Assembly (NCBI GenBank): GCA_950097015.1 | Contig: CATNEN010000025.1 | Span: 2,230,001-2,294,000 of the forward strand | DNA length: 64,000 bases | Direction: 5' to 3' | DNA from: Macrostomum hystrix | Lineage: Eukaryota; Platyhelminthes; Macrostomidae | Part shown: positions 37,001-46,800 of the stretch, piece after piece | How the letters are laid out: every line of letters starts with the position of its first letter | Position numbering within the stretch: position 1 is the first letter of the stretch | The notes under the pieces: generated by a model | What the model saw: only the letters and a program-made list of their open reading frames with translations | Told to the model about the DNA's origin: nothing | Database searches by the model: none | Position numbers and translations under genes: made by a program

Positions 37001-38825
37001 ATAACAAAAAAACTTTACCTGAAGCTGAGCGCGCATGGCCTCCATCTCCTTGCCAGCGGACGCCATCTCGGCGTAAGGACGCAGGCTGGCCTCCTTCTCT
37101 GCGAACGCCTCCGTCAGGCCGACCCACTGAGCGCGCACTTCGTCCTTGTTGCGAGCGATGGCAGCCTTGTCGTGATAGTTCTCGTCGATTAGACGCTTCG
37201 CAGCTGCGTAGAACGGCTCAAAGCGGATCGCCTCCTGGTTGTGGATGGCGCTCTGCACTCGCAGCAGCCGCTCCCAGGCATCTTCGGCTTCTTTCAACGA
37301 GTCGTCGCCAATGCGAAGGCTCGCTACCGCGCTGCCCAACTCGGCGAGGGTCTTCATCCGGGCTGGAAGCAGCACGCTGGTGAAGTGTCGAGCTCGCTTC
37401 TCCATCTCGAGTTGGCGGATTATCTCAGCCACCAAGGCGGCCTCGCGAGCCTGCTCAGCCGCTTCTAGGCGAGCCCAAGCCTGGCCAAGGTCCTCCAGAG
37501 TGGCGCCAGCGCGGGGCGTGTACAGTCGGTGTCCTTCGTTGCGTTGCAGAGTTTGAATGTCGTACAGCAGAACCTCGAGGTTGGTTAGCTCGCCGAACCT
37601 TTAGGCGTGACATTTTTACTACCAATTTGATCCAGTATTCGTCTACTTTTTTCCCTAAATTTGCGTCAGCAACTCACCTCTCGAACTTCTCAACCTGCAC
37701 GTATTGGTTGAAGCGTCGTTTTTCGTCCTGCAGGCCGGCCACAGTGTTTGGAAAGCTGCGATTGTCCAGCCAGGCCACCGTGCGCCGAATCCACTCCAGC
37801 AGGCCGCTGATGTTGGCCTCGTACTGCTGGACTCGCTTGGCGCTCTTTTGAATATCGCCCAGGAAGTTGGTGATCCTTTTAGATCCGGTCTCTTCGGTTT
37901 TGGCTCGGTTCAGCGCTGAGTAGAGATCGGTCACGTAGATAATGATGGATTTTTCATCTGGATCGTCCACTGCGACGTCTTCGGCGTCTAGCAGGCGCGG
38001 CACGCCGAACTCTTCAGCGGCGATGTCAAAGGCGTGATTAAGATTGTCGAGTCGATTCGCTGGGCTCAGCTGGGCGTAGTCGAACGACTCCGGTCGGTGT
38101 GAATGCAACAAAGCGTTGAAGGCCATGCCGTCGCGCCAGGAGCGATGGAAGTCCTTCACGGGGCCGCAGTTGGCGTAGCCGCGCGTCTTCTGCTGGCACC
38201 ACAGCAGCAGGGCTTCGTTAACCGATTTGGCGCCCTTGGCAATGCCCTGTGAGGTCGCATCGATTGAAAAGATTAACTGATAGCTTTGCCCCTAATGAAA
38301 TCAAATCAAGTACCAATCAACCTCAAGTTGGACGTCAAGCAGAGAACAATCGAAGCCTACCTGATCGCCGCCAACGGTGAGCTCCTCAGCAATCATGGCG
38401 ATGTGATAGTGCCGAATCATCTGCCAGATAAGACCCAGCGTCAGTGTGACATCGCCGTCGACAATGTTCTCGTTGCCGACGCCAACAACGATTGGTTGGC
38501 CGTCGCGCAGCGCGCCAGTCCGCGGGTCGCGCATTCGTTTGCGCGTATTACGCAGCACGTCCAGGGCGCGAGAGACATTGTCCACGCGTTGAACTCTCAG
38601 AATGCCCTGATTGGGCCTGCCGATGCTCACTTTCTGGAGCACCTCGACTAGACGAATCAGTCGGCGACCGTCGCGCAGATCTTCCAGCAGATTCTTTACC
38701 TTGTACTGCGGATCGATCAGAAATCGATTCGTCCAACGTTCGAATGTCTTCTTTTGGACATTCTCGCGAAGACGTTTCAACTCACGAGACTGCACCTCGA
38801 TCTGCTCCTCATTCTGGTAATCCAT
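16040..38825 (-). CDS. Beta-heavy spectrin with SH3 (karst/SMA-1 type), 30 exons
   Basis: Exons, 5' to 3': 38361-38825, 37678-38246, 37019-37598, 36600-36713, 36171-36518, 35168-35668, 34643-35062, 33765-34417, 33249-33302, 32890-32949, 32244-32648, 31142-31892, 30162-30425, 29120-29602, 28168-28845, 27488-28057, 26163-27044, 25179-26072, 23898-24526, 23366-23763, 22577-23044, 21967-22234, 21300-21804, 20685-20891, 19745-20293, 19280-19510, 19073-19163, 17675-18157, 16319-16366, 16040-16206. They sum to 12,735 bases, 4244 residues. All phases agree. The ATG at 38825 follows an in-frame TGA. Two actin-binding CH domains (about 25-275) come first, then spectrin repeats with an SH3 at about 928-986, a PH domain at about 3966-4072 and a Ser/Lys-rich tail ending [11 protein letters not shown]. 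Beta-heavy spectrins are near 4100 residues with an SH3 in an early repeat, and ordinary beta spectrins (~2400) have none. In flies and worms they work with alpha spectrin at apical epithelial membranes. One or two acceptors (28845 or 28848) are ambiguous by a codon. Confidence 0.93.
16950..17560. repeat. 40-bp array in spectrin intron with GCAGCCACCTCCCTCC core
   Basis: About 13 good units of 40 bp. On the reverse (gene-sense) strand each reads ...GGGCAGCCACCTCCCTCCAT... then CATTGACCAACTGCTAAGAT. Copies before ~17120 are diverged. The array lies in the intron between spectrin exons 28 and 29. Confidence 0.93.
18165..18400. repeat. Degenerate TGTACACTTCTGA-type array in spectrin intron
   Basis: About 15 loose copies of a ~16-bp unit, (A/G)TGTACACTTCT with T/GGATG or AATG. 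Internal divergence suggests an old array. It shares TGTACAC with the neighbouring 36-bp array in the same intron. Confidence 0.75.
18744..18996. repeat. 36-bp array, 7 copies, in spectrin intron
   Basis: Seven identical units of CAATCTATATCTAGTGTACA then CAGACACATTCCTTGC. Perfect identity implies recent expansion. The unit includes the palindrome GTGTACAC. It is open in several frames on both strands without protein meaning. There are no spacers, so it is not a CRISPR. Confidence 0.96.
19555..19735. repeat. About 40-bp array next to a spectrin exon, ACAGCCACCTCACTCC core
   Basis: Four to five units. On the gene-sense strand: CAACTCCAAGCTTCGACAG then CCACCTCACTCCCTGACC. The array lies in the intron between 19511 and 19744 and reaches almost to the donor of the exon that begins at 19745. 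Confidence 0.85.
20361..20640 (+). mobile_element. SINE copy in spectrin intron
   Basis: Carries the tRNA-like head (CAGTGGCAGTGCGGTCTTAC as A-box region, GAGCTCGATTCCG as B-box region), a GAGGCCACATTCATTTGGGG linker, GACGATGAGAAAGTCAGGGC, then CACACCTGTGTGAGTGTGTG and a CAGAATTGCCTCCTCGCTGGC-like 3' part. It is inserted antisense to the spectrin gene, between the exons ending at 20294 and 20684. Confidence 0.85.
21010..21295. repeat. CCCATT-rich array in spectrin intron
   Basis: Degenerate at first (CCCATTACCCATTATCCCAT), then a cleaner ~17-bp unit TTCTCCCATGATCCCA at 21230-21285. The array ends at the donor of the exon starting at 21300. Confidence 0.75.
22290..22548. repeat. About 46-bp array (paired 23-bp half units) in spectrin intron
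   Basis: Alternating half units CATCATCGCTCAGAGTCTTC and CATCATCGCTCAAACCCTTT, five to six pairs. It fills the intron between exons 22577 and 22234. Confidence 0.88.
24690..25168. repeat. 12-bp CACACCCAATCC array, about 40 copies, in spectrin intron
   Basis: Nearly uniform 12-bp units with variants CCCTATCC, CCAATTCC and CCTATGCC. It fills the intron between spectrin exons 18 and 19. Since 12 is a multiple of 3, tetrapeptide ORFs occur on both strands (HTQS, HPIP, GIGC, DWVW). None is supported as a protein. Confidence 0.96.
27050..27400 (+). mobile_element. SINE copy in spectrin intron
   Basis: Same family as the 20361 copy. It has TTTAACGAGTTTGCCTCTCG, CACCAAGGTCCCTGAGCTCG, GAGGCCGTATTCATGTGGGG, GACGATGAGAAAGTCAGCGC, CACACCTGTGTGAGTGTGTG and an AGCGAAATGGGCAGAATTGC 3' part. 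The A-box region is damaged. It sits antisense to the host gene between exons 16 and 17. Confidence 0.87.
29925..30090 (-). mobile_element. Second tRNA-derived repeat family, copy 1
   Basis: On the reverse strand GTCGGAGGTTCGATTGCTGA resembles a polymerase III B box, and an A-box-like GTTGTGGCCTAGATATTC lies upstream. The far end carries GGACTGAACAGCCGTACGCAG (given in two parts elsewhere), shared with the copy at 57200. It lies in the spectrin intron between exons 13 and 14. Confidence 0.6.
30470..30905. repeat. About 40-bp array in spectrin intron
   Basis: Nine to ten units of TTATTGGATGGTTTAGGAGT then GAGGAGGGTGACGTGTAATC, with indels giving 38-42 bp. On the gene-sense strand the unit includes CCTCACTCC, a partial match to the core shared by other arrays. 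Confidence 0.88.
31935..32215. repeat. 41-bp array in spectrin intron, ACAGCCACCTCACTCC core
   Basis: Six units. On the gene-sense strand each reads CTCTGCCCTTCATTTCAACAG then CCACCTCACTCCGCATCA. The first part looks like a pyrimidine tract and 3' splice site. The array sits just upstream of the true acceptor of the exon ending at 31892. Confidence 0.92.
32680..32850. repeat. Degenerate GTGAGAATxxGAT array in spectrin intron
   Basis: About 15 loose units of 10-11 bp such as AGGTGAGAATTAGATGAGAA. On the gene-sense strand it is C/T-rich (CTCATTCTCAC), next to the acceptor of the exon ending at 32648. Confidence 0.8.
34643..35062 (-). other. SH3 exon of beta-heavy spectrin with acidic linker
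   Basis: This 140-codon exon begins with a strongly acidic stretch (about 24 Asp/Glu in the first ~65 residues). The SH3 follows, with [11 protein letters not shown] as the first strand, [15 protein letters not shown] (the ligand-pocket Trp) and GFLPAIYL at the end. The spectrin repeat resumes directly after in the next exon ([16 protein letters not shown]). Presence of an SH3 in a beta chain is the diagnostic feature of the beta-heavy class. The acidic linker is not a feature I know to be conserved. Confidence 0.9.
35700..36058 (-). mobile_element. SINE copy in spectrin intron, sense orientation
   Basis: Reverse-orientation copy: GAGGAGGCAATTCTGCCCAT, a (CA)n tract at about 35812-35828, CACACAGGTGCGTACATCTG, TCTCATCGTCAGGCAGTGTA, GCCTTCTCTCCGCGGCTGCG and AATCGAGCTCAGGGTCCTTC. 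It lies between spectrin exons 5 and 6 in the same orientation as the gene. Confidence 0.87.
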
Positions 38826-40878
38826 GCCGAGGGCTTGAACCTCGGTCGAGTTGCGGACGCGGATTCAGAAAAAAATCGGTGAAGTCTAGCTCAGTAGCTT
38901 CAGCAAACACCAGATTACGAAGTGACTAGATATTTGTCTTGATTTTATTGCTTATTTTTTTAATTCTACTGTTGTCTCGCCTCTATATAGATCAAGAAAA
39001 CTGAGCGCAAGGTTTGGGTGTGAGCGGCTTGCAAGACCGCCTCCCTCCCCGCAGGACGGGCAGCCACTCAGGCGTTCTTTCCCTAATCTATCTGCTCCTC
39101 CTTCCTCCGCGCACCTGTGCAATTGCGGCTGTGTGCAGTGCGAACGGCTGCTGCAGTTCTGCCCTCCAAGACAAACTGCGCGGGGGTGGGGCTTGCACAA
39201 TCACACAGCACATTTTGCAGCTGCATGTTGCCAGAAACTTCCAGTGTAATTTTGCTGGAGCATAGAATTACACTGCACTGGATGCAGACTCTTGTTTTGC
39301 TCGCTCTCGCTTTCTTTCTATCTGTTTCTTTCTTCTTTCGCAAAAGAAGAAGACGAAAAACGGCGGTGCAAGTTAGCCTGGAAAGCAGCGACACCAATTG
39401 GCCTAGACGCGATGGCATAGATAGCACCAATCAGCTCGATGTTGGCTTCTGCTGTTGTTGATTTAAAAAATCTTCAAGCCTCATCAAAATTGTTTACGCT
39501 ACTGCATTAGAAAGTCGTGTAATCGAATTTCAGCAATCAAATTTTTAGTTTATTTTTGTGACTGCATCAGTTGAATAAATGCAAGACAATTTTCAGCCAT
39601 GATTCGAGTTGTTTTGTGTAAATTAAATGCATGGGTACCTCTGACAGCAGGGTCGGACTCGCCCTGTAAATTCGTGCAGACGATAAGTTTGCTTTGATAA
39701 GGACTTCTGTGCTTGGTTGGGTTGAACATTCATATAGCCATTTTCAGCTTTGGTCTTTCAAAAATGCACATAAATGCGCCTAAATTCAGTCAGGGTCGAT
39801 AGGCTCATATAAAAAGGTTGCTCATCTACAGCATGCGTAGAAATGTGAAATTCATATGGAACACTTATATGTTAGACCAAAACTGGAATGCGCGGGCGAT
39901 TTGATTTACTATATCAGTATGGAATAGAATCTTGTTTACAACAAGACAGTCCACGCTACTCATGCATTTAGCTTCGGCAGAGCATTGGTATGCATTCGCT
40001 CGTTATCAAAAAGAGAATTCCGCGCAATCACACTTTTCAACCAAATGCAACAAATATTTTAGCCTTGAATGCCCCACTTCTGTGACACGAAACAATCGCT
40101 TTTAGGCCATTTCAATTTATAAATTAAAGAATAAATAAATGTTACAATTTATATTAATTACTTCGCTAATTAAATTGCGAAGTAAACGATCATTTCACTA
40201 ATACCGTTGTACAACCCTGTTGCAGTTGCGGCAATATAAAAGCAGTATGAGTTGAATTTAGCTATTTAAGATATATCTACTAGCTGGAAAAGTGTCAGAT
40301 GCTGCCATGACTGTACTATATGCATTCAATTTTTAAATGAAAAAAAAATTAATTTCATAAAAGTATAGTTCGTCTACAAATGGAACTTTTATCCCTTTTT
40401 AAAGTCAACTCAGTTGTAACATTTAAATAAGTCATCGAAGTTCAAATTTTAACGACATTTGTTTTCGCAACGTCACAAAAAACCTCGAAAGCTAAAAATG
40501 AAAAAATAAGTAATAGTTCATTATATAATGGTCGCATTCGGTTTTATATACATTTATTATCTTTGCATTTTGATGACGGCAAAATATAAGTTAAAAACCG
40601 GAATTAAAAGCCAAATTTTCAGAAAAACAAATATTTAGCTGTATATTATTTTCTTAAGGCTTAATTATATACTGTTGTAGTTAAAGAAAAATAGAATGTT
40701 CATTTTTGTGACTTTTTGCTTTTTCTCATCTCCAACATCATACTAAACTTAGCTGTGCTCTTAAATTTCAACATTGGAATTCAATTTCTTTTTATTGGAA
40801 AATTAGCTGATTAACTTTGATCCGTCTCATTCAGCTTCAAGGATAAAGTTATCTTTCTCTTTACTTACCTCTTTGAAA
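38826..40878. promoter_or_regulatory. Divergent intergenic region between spectrin (-) and WDR35 (+)
   Basis: About 2.05 kb separates the two start codons. The first ~600 bp, on the spectrin side, is moderately GC-rich with short open frames that I do not accept as genes. The rest, to 40.88 kb, is very AT-rich with no repeat array and no SINE, unusual for this window. Promoters and 5' UTR exons of both genes are expected here, but no TATA box or motif is assigned. Confidence 0.45.
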
Positions 40879-43800
40879 ATGTTTGTATACTTAAGCAAAA
40901 AGGTACGTGTTTTTTTGAAAAAAAACTTTATATGCTTTAGTCATTCCGTGTCTTTACAATAGCGGATGATGTGTATCCAGATAGTAAAAGTTACATACTT
41001 AAAAATTCTTCTCTATAAATAATCCAGATATAAAAAATAACGTTTAGATTTTATCCACGATATAGACCTAATGACAATGCTACACCACTTCATTCAGTAG
41101 TGTTAAATGGCATCTTTCTAATATATTTGATGTATTGGAATCATCATATCATATGATGATATGAGATCATGATACTTAATGATCATAAATGTTGTGATTG
41201 ACAATACCAAATTAAATTTTTGGATGATCTATTTAATTAAACAATGATCCGAAAATATGCTATTGAAAAAGTAGTTCATATGTTACCCGGGTGGTTTTTT
41301 GTTCATTTTTATAAATATACTAAATTTAATAACTACAAAAAGTTTGCCTCTTATTTTTTATATAAATGAAAAAATATTTGTTTTTAATTTCAAATGAATA
41401 AAGTTTGAATTTGGATACAATTAAGGGTATTAATGATAACGTGTTTTTAGCATTTAAATTGGTATATAGGCTGATTGTAACTACATTGAGCTTTAAACTT
41501 AATTTACCCTTGTCAGATTGCTATACCGAACAATGTGAAGCTCCAATCACTATCATGGAACAAGGAGAGTGGCTACTTGGCTTGCGGAGGCGACGATGGA
41601 CTTTTGAAGATTTTGAAGCTGGAATCCCAGCCAGGTGAGCTAGGGGTTGTTCAGATTCCATTCTGAAATATTTAAATAATCAAATAATTATTTGCCTTCA
41701 GACTTTTAACTTATTAATAAATGCAAACTCAACAGACGGTCGAGTCAAGGGCCTAGCCGCGCCCAGCAATCTGACTATGAACCAGAGTCTGGAGGGTCAC
41801 AGCGGCGCTGTTCACACCATCGCCTGGAACGAGGCCCACCAGAAAGTCACCACTACCGACAGCAACGGTCTCATCATTGTGTGGATGTTCTACAAGTCTT
41901 CCTGGTACGAGGAGATGATTAAGAACAGCCGCGCACAGGTCAGCGACATGAAGTGGAACATGGACGGACAGAAAATATGCATCGCTTACGAAGACGGCTC
42001 CGTCATTGTGGGATCCGTTGACGGCAACAGGATCTGGGGCAAAGAGCTCAAGCTGAACCTGAAAGCTGTGGCCTGGTCGCCTGACAGCAAAATAATCTTG
42101 TTTGGCATGAAGAATGGCGATATTAACATTTATGACCACGCAGGAAACTCTGTGGTGAGTTGATCAGTTTTGTTGGCTGGTTGGCAATCAAAGCCTCAAA
42201 TATCAAAGATTTAAATAATTTTAAGAGTTTTATAGAAGTGCTGCTATTATCTATTGCTTAATTTAAATTGAGCAACTCAAAATGAGTTTCTAACAACTGC
42301 CTGTTGTTGAACGTGTTCTGACGCGCTAAACACTGCCCCCGCATCCCAGCGTCGGATGGACGTCCCGAGCCCTGGCCCCGAGTTGGCCGGCCTCAGCTGG
42401 TTCAGTAGCCGCCTCCTGCCTCGGCCCGAAGTGCCCGGCCCCTGCCTGGCTGTTGCCTTCACCAACGGTCGCGTCCTCCTTCTCCGAGACGAGGCCGATG
42501 ACCGACCGATCGAGCTGGACACCCGCCTCCGATTGCGCGCCTTCAACTGGTCGCACGACGGCTCAATGATCGCCTTCGCCGGGCATTTGGCTAGTCAGAA
42601 GGACTCCGACAAGGATGTGAACACCGTGAAGTTCTATTCGGCTATCGGAGAGCACCTGCGCACTCTCAAGGTGCCTGGAAGCGACATCACCGCTTGTACG
42701 TGGGAAGGCGGCTCTCTGCGCATCGCCCTGGCTGTGGACAGCTACATCTACTTCGCTAACGTGCGGCCTCGCTATCGCTGGGCCTACTGCGGTAATACAG
42801 TTGTGTACGCCTACAATCGACCAGATCGGGTCGAGAACTGCGTCGTTTTCTGGGACACCAAGAACAATCTGCGCTTCATCAAGTACATCGTCGGCGTGAC
42901 GCACGTTGCCGCCGCCGGCGAGTACTGCTGCATCGCGCACAAACCGGATCAGCAGGAATCCAATGGAGCCGGTGGAAAATGTACTTTAGTCCTGTGCAAT
43001 GCGATTGGCACTCCGTTGGATACGCGAGATTTGGATTTGGAAGCCGAACAGGTTGCTATGACAACCAGTCACGTGGTAGTGGCCTCCGATCGGGCGGTGT
43101 ACACCTGGCAGTTCAAGGATCCCAGGCAGCTAGCCGTGATGGAGGTCAGCGAGAAGAGAAAGGCCGGCGCTGAGAAGCTCTTCCACATCGATGAAGGAGC
43201 CCCTGTCGAAGGGGAGGGCTTGAACTACTCGCGAGTCAACGAAAAGGTCGGCTAAATTTTTACGCAAATCACTCAAATAGGTTCATGGCCTACCATCCAA
43301 GTAGTCTCATCCACATTCAGGAGGTCCGCGACAGAATCTGCGCCCTCGGTGTCAGCGCTAAACTCGTCGTTGTTGCTCGCGAGTCTGGCGCCCTGCTACA
43401 GTTCGGCCTGCCATCCATGGCTCTGGAGGTCCGGCACCGACTGGAGTGCACGCCGTACGAGCTGCAAGTCAACTGCAACAGCACGTGAGTCCTCCGGGTT
43501 GTCCAAGGAGCTTGGACTATCAGATGAACTTGGGATTACCGATTCAATTTAGGATTATCGCGAGAATTTAGGATTATCGCGAGAATTTAGGATTATCGAA
43601 AGATTAAAGGATTATCGAAAGATTATAGGACTATCGCAAGAATGTAGGATTATCGCAAGAATGTAGGATTATCGAAAGATTATAGAATTATCGCAAGAAT
43701 GTAGGATTATCGCAAGAATGTAGGATCATCGAAAGATTAAAGGATTATCGAAAGAATGTTGGATCATCGAAAGATTAAAGGATTATCGAAAGAATTTAGG

Positions 43801-46800
43801 ATTATAGCAAGAATGTAGGATTATCAAAAGATTAAAGGATTATCGAAAGAGTATAGGATTAACGAAAGAATGTAGGATTATCGAAAGAATTTAGGATTAT
43901 CGAAAGACTATAGGATTAACGAAACAATGTAGGATTATCGAAAGAATGTAGGATTATCGAAAGAATGTAGGATTATCGAAAGAATGTAGGATTATCGAAA
44001 GATTGAAGGATTATTGAAGGACTATAGGATTAACGAAAGAATGTAGGATTATCGAAAGAATGTAGGATTATCGAAAGAATGTAGGATTATCTAAAGAATG
44101 TAGGATTATCGAAAGATTGAAGGATTATCGAAAGAATGTAGGATTATCGAAAGAATTTAGCCTAGCACTATTGAGGGTTATTCGTTGGCTTAAGAAACGC
44201 CTTCTGTTTCTCGCCTGTCCAGTCGTCTCGCCATCATAGACCAAAGTGGGGTTCTGACTTTCTTCGACCTCGACAAAGCGACCTCGGCGAAGGCCCCACA
44301 AAAGGAAGACCAGCAGAGGCAGGCGCCGCAGCAGCAGGCGCAGATCTTTGAACGTAAGGACGTCTGGAACATGCGCTTCGCCGACGACAATCCGGACCTG
44401 TTCGCCTTCATGGAGAAGACCCGCATGTACGTCATGAAAGGTCTGGAGGTAGAGGAGCCAGTGTCCAGTTCCGCCTACCTGTGCCAGTTCAAGGATCTGG
44501 AAATCAAGGGAGTTTTGCTGGACGAGATTCTGAAGGACTGTCCGAGCAGTCCCAGCCAGGATTACCTGCTGGACATGGAGGTGAAAGCGCTGAGAGATAT
44601 GCGAGATCTCACTGAGAAGTCAGGCATTGAGCAGAGCTTGAAGTTCGTTGAAGAGCACCCGCACCCGCGTCTGTGGCGCCTGCTGGCCGAGTGCGCTCTC
44701 GAGCGACAGAATCTTCAGGTGGGGATGCTAGGGAAAATCACCTGGCTTTGATTAACTTGCTTCTAGAAGCCTGTGTTTATTCGGAAGGGCAGATAGATTA
44801 GATTGGGTAAATACCAGACAGAGGATATGGGGTAGGAGACTGAGGATACGGGGTAGGAGACTGAGGATACGGGGTAGGAGACTGAGGATACGGGGTAGGA
44901 GACTGAGAATACGGGGTAGGAGACTGAGAATACGGGGTAGGAGACTGAGGATACGGGGTAGGAGACTGAGGATACAGGGTGATAGAGAGCAGGTATAGAT
45001 AGAGTTCAGTGATTCATTGTTTTGTGAGTTTTAAATCGGTGCCAAAAACCGCATAACACCTCGCAGGTTGCCGAGCAGGCCTACGTGAAGTGTCGCGACT
45101 ATGCCGGGGTGCAGCTTATCAAACGGCTGCAGAACCTGACTAGCGATCAGTTGCGCAAGGCCGAGGTTGCGGTGCACTTTGGCCGCTTCGAGGCAGCCGA
45201 AGAGATCTACCTGAAGGCCGACCGGAAGGACCTGGCCGTGGAGCTCTGCCGCACCGTCGGCGACTGGTTCCGGCTTGTTCAGCTGGTCAAGTCCAGCACT
45301 GGCGCCGGCACAGACGCCGTCCTGATGGAAGCCTGGGAGGCTCTCGGCGATCATTACAGCGACAGGCAGAGCTGGCAGCTGGCCATAGACTATTACTCGC
45401 AGGCGCAGAAGGAGGAGAAGCTGGCGGAGTGTCACTACCTGCTGGAGGACTATCTGAGTTTAGAGAAGGTATCGCTGTCACTGCCGGACAATCACAAGCT
45501 TCTGCCTCAGCTGGCCGCAAAGTTTGCCGCCATCGGCATGGGCGATCAGGCGGTGTCCGCCTACGTTCGCTGCGGCCTAGTGAAGGACGCAATTAACACC
45601 TGCGTGCAGCTCAACCAATGGACCACAGCCATTGAGCTGGCCAAGCAGCACAATCTGCGAGACATTGACACCCTGCTGACTCAATACGCCAACCACCTGC
45701 TGGATAAGAACAAGCTGGTGAATGCGGTGGAGCTGTACAGGAAGGCTGGACACTTTCTTGAGGCTGCCAAGCACATGCATAAGGTTCGCTAATAAGCATG
45801 TCAGCTATCTGCTAAATCAACTACTGTAAGTAGAAATGAAAGAAAGCTATTGAATCAATTGAAACATTTTCCTCACGCAGCTCACAATGGACGAGGTGAA
45901 GAAGGGCAGTTCGCCGATGAAGATCAAGAAGATGTTCGTACTAGTTGGCATGCTGATTGAGCAGTACCATGAGCAGAGCAAGACTCAGGCCAAGTCTAAG
46001 GCCAAGTCGAAGCGCGGCGAGGTGAGTTATAATAGTACTTCACTTATAATAGGACTTCGGACCGAAAGGTCTGTAGTTCGAATCTCAACCCACAGGAATA
46101 ATAAAAGTACTAATTGGAGTAATAAATAATAATAATGATGATAGCAAGAGGGCTGTGGGCACTATACCTGCAGCCAGCGAGAAGGAAATTCTGCCCATTT
46201 CGCTGACTCCTGAGCAAACACGCACACGGATACTGTACGCAGGCCCACGCTCACACAGGTGTGTACATCAGCCCTGACTTTCTCATCGTCAGGCAGTGTA
46301 CACTCTCACTTTGCCTTGGAGGTTAACCCTCAAGGGCGTAAATTGCACGACAAGCCACCAAGTCTTCTCTCCGCTACTGCTCCTCAAATGAATGTGGCCT
46401 CGCCGCGGAATCGAGCTCAGGGACCTTGGTGCGAGAGGCATATGCTTTAGACCGCTCTGCAACTCACTAAATAATCAGAACTTCACTCGTGTTCAGGCCA
46501 GCACCGCACTAGCCGGTCTGCTTGAAGAGGACACGGAGGGCGTCCTGGACAGTCGCCTGATGGATGGAGCCTGGCGCGGAGCCGAGGCCTATCATTTCTA
46601 CCTGCTGGCGCAGCGACAGTTATACGCTAATTACAACGATGCGGCGATGCACACCGCCATGGTGCTGCGCGACTATGAGGACATCCTGCCATCTAAGAAC
46701 ATCTACTCGCTGATTGGTGGGCCCCTGTTTCTCCTCTTATTGACAGGTCGTTTTTAACTCACAAAAATCCATCAAATCATCTATTTCTGTCCTCCTTACG

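Noticed and set aside
39083-39461. Overlapping ORFs of ~115 codons on both strands
   Set aside because: No recognisable protein features; they lie in the spectrin/WDR35 divergent spacer and could be UTR.
41405-41638. ORF with [14 protein letters not shown]
   Set aside because: Wrong frame. The neighbouring frame gives [20 protein letters not shown], the conserved WDR35 N-terminus.
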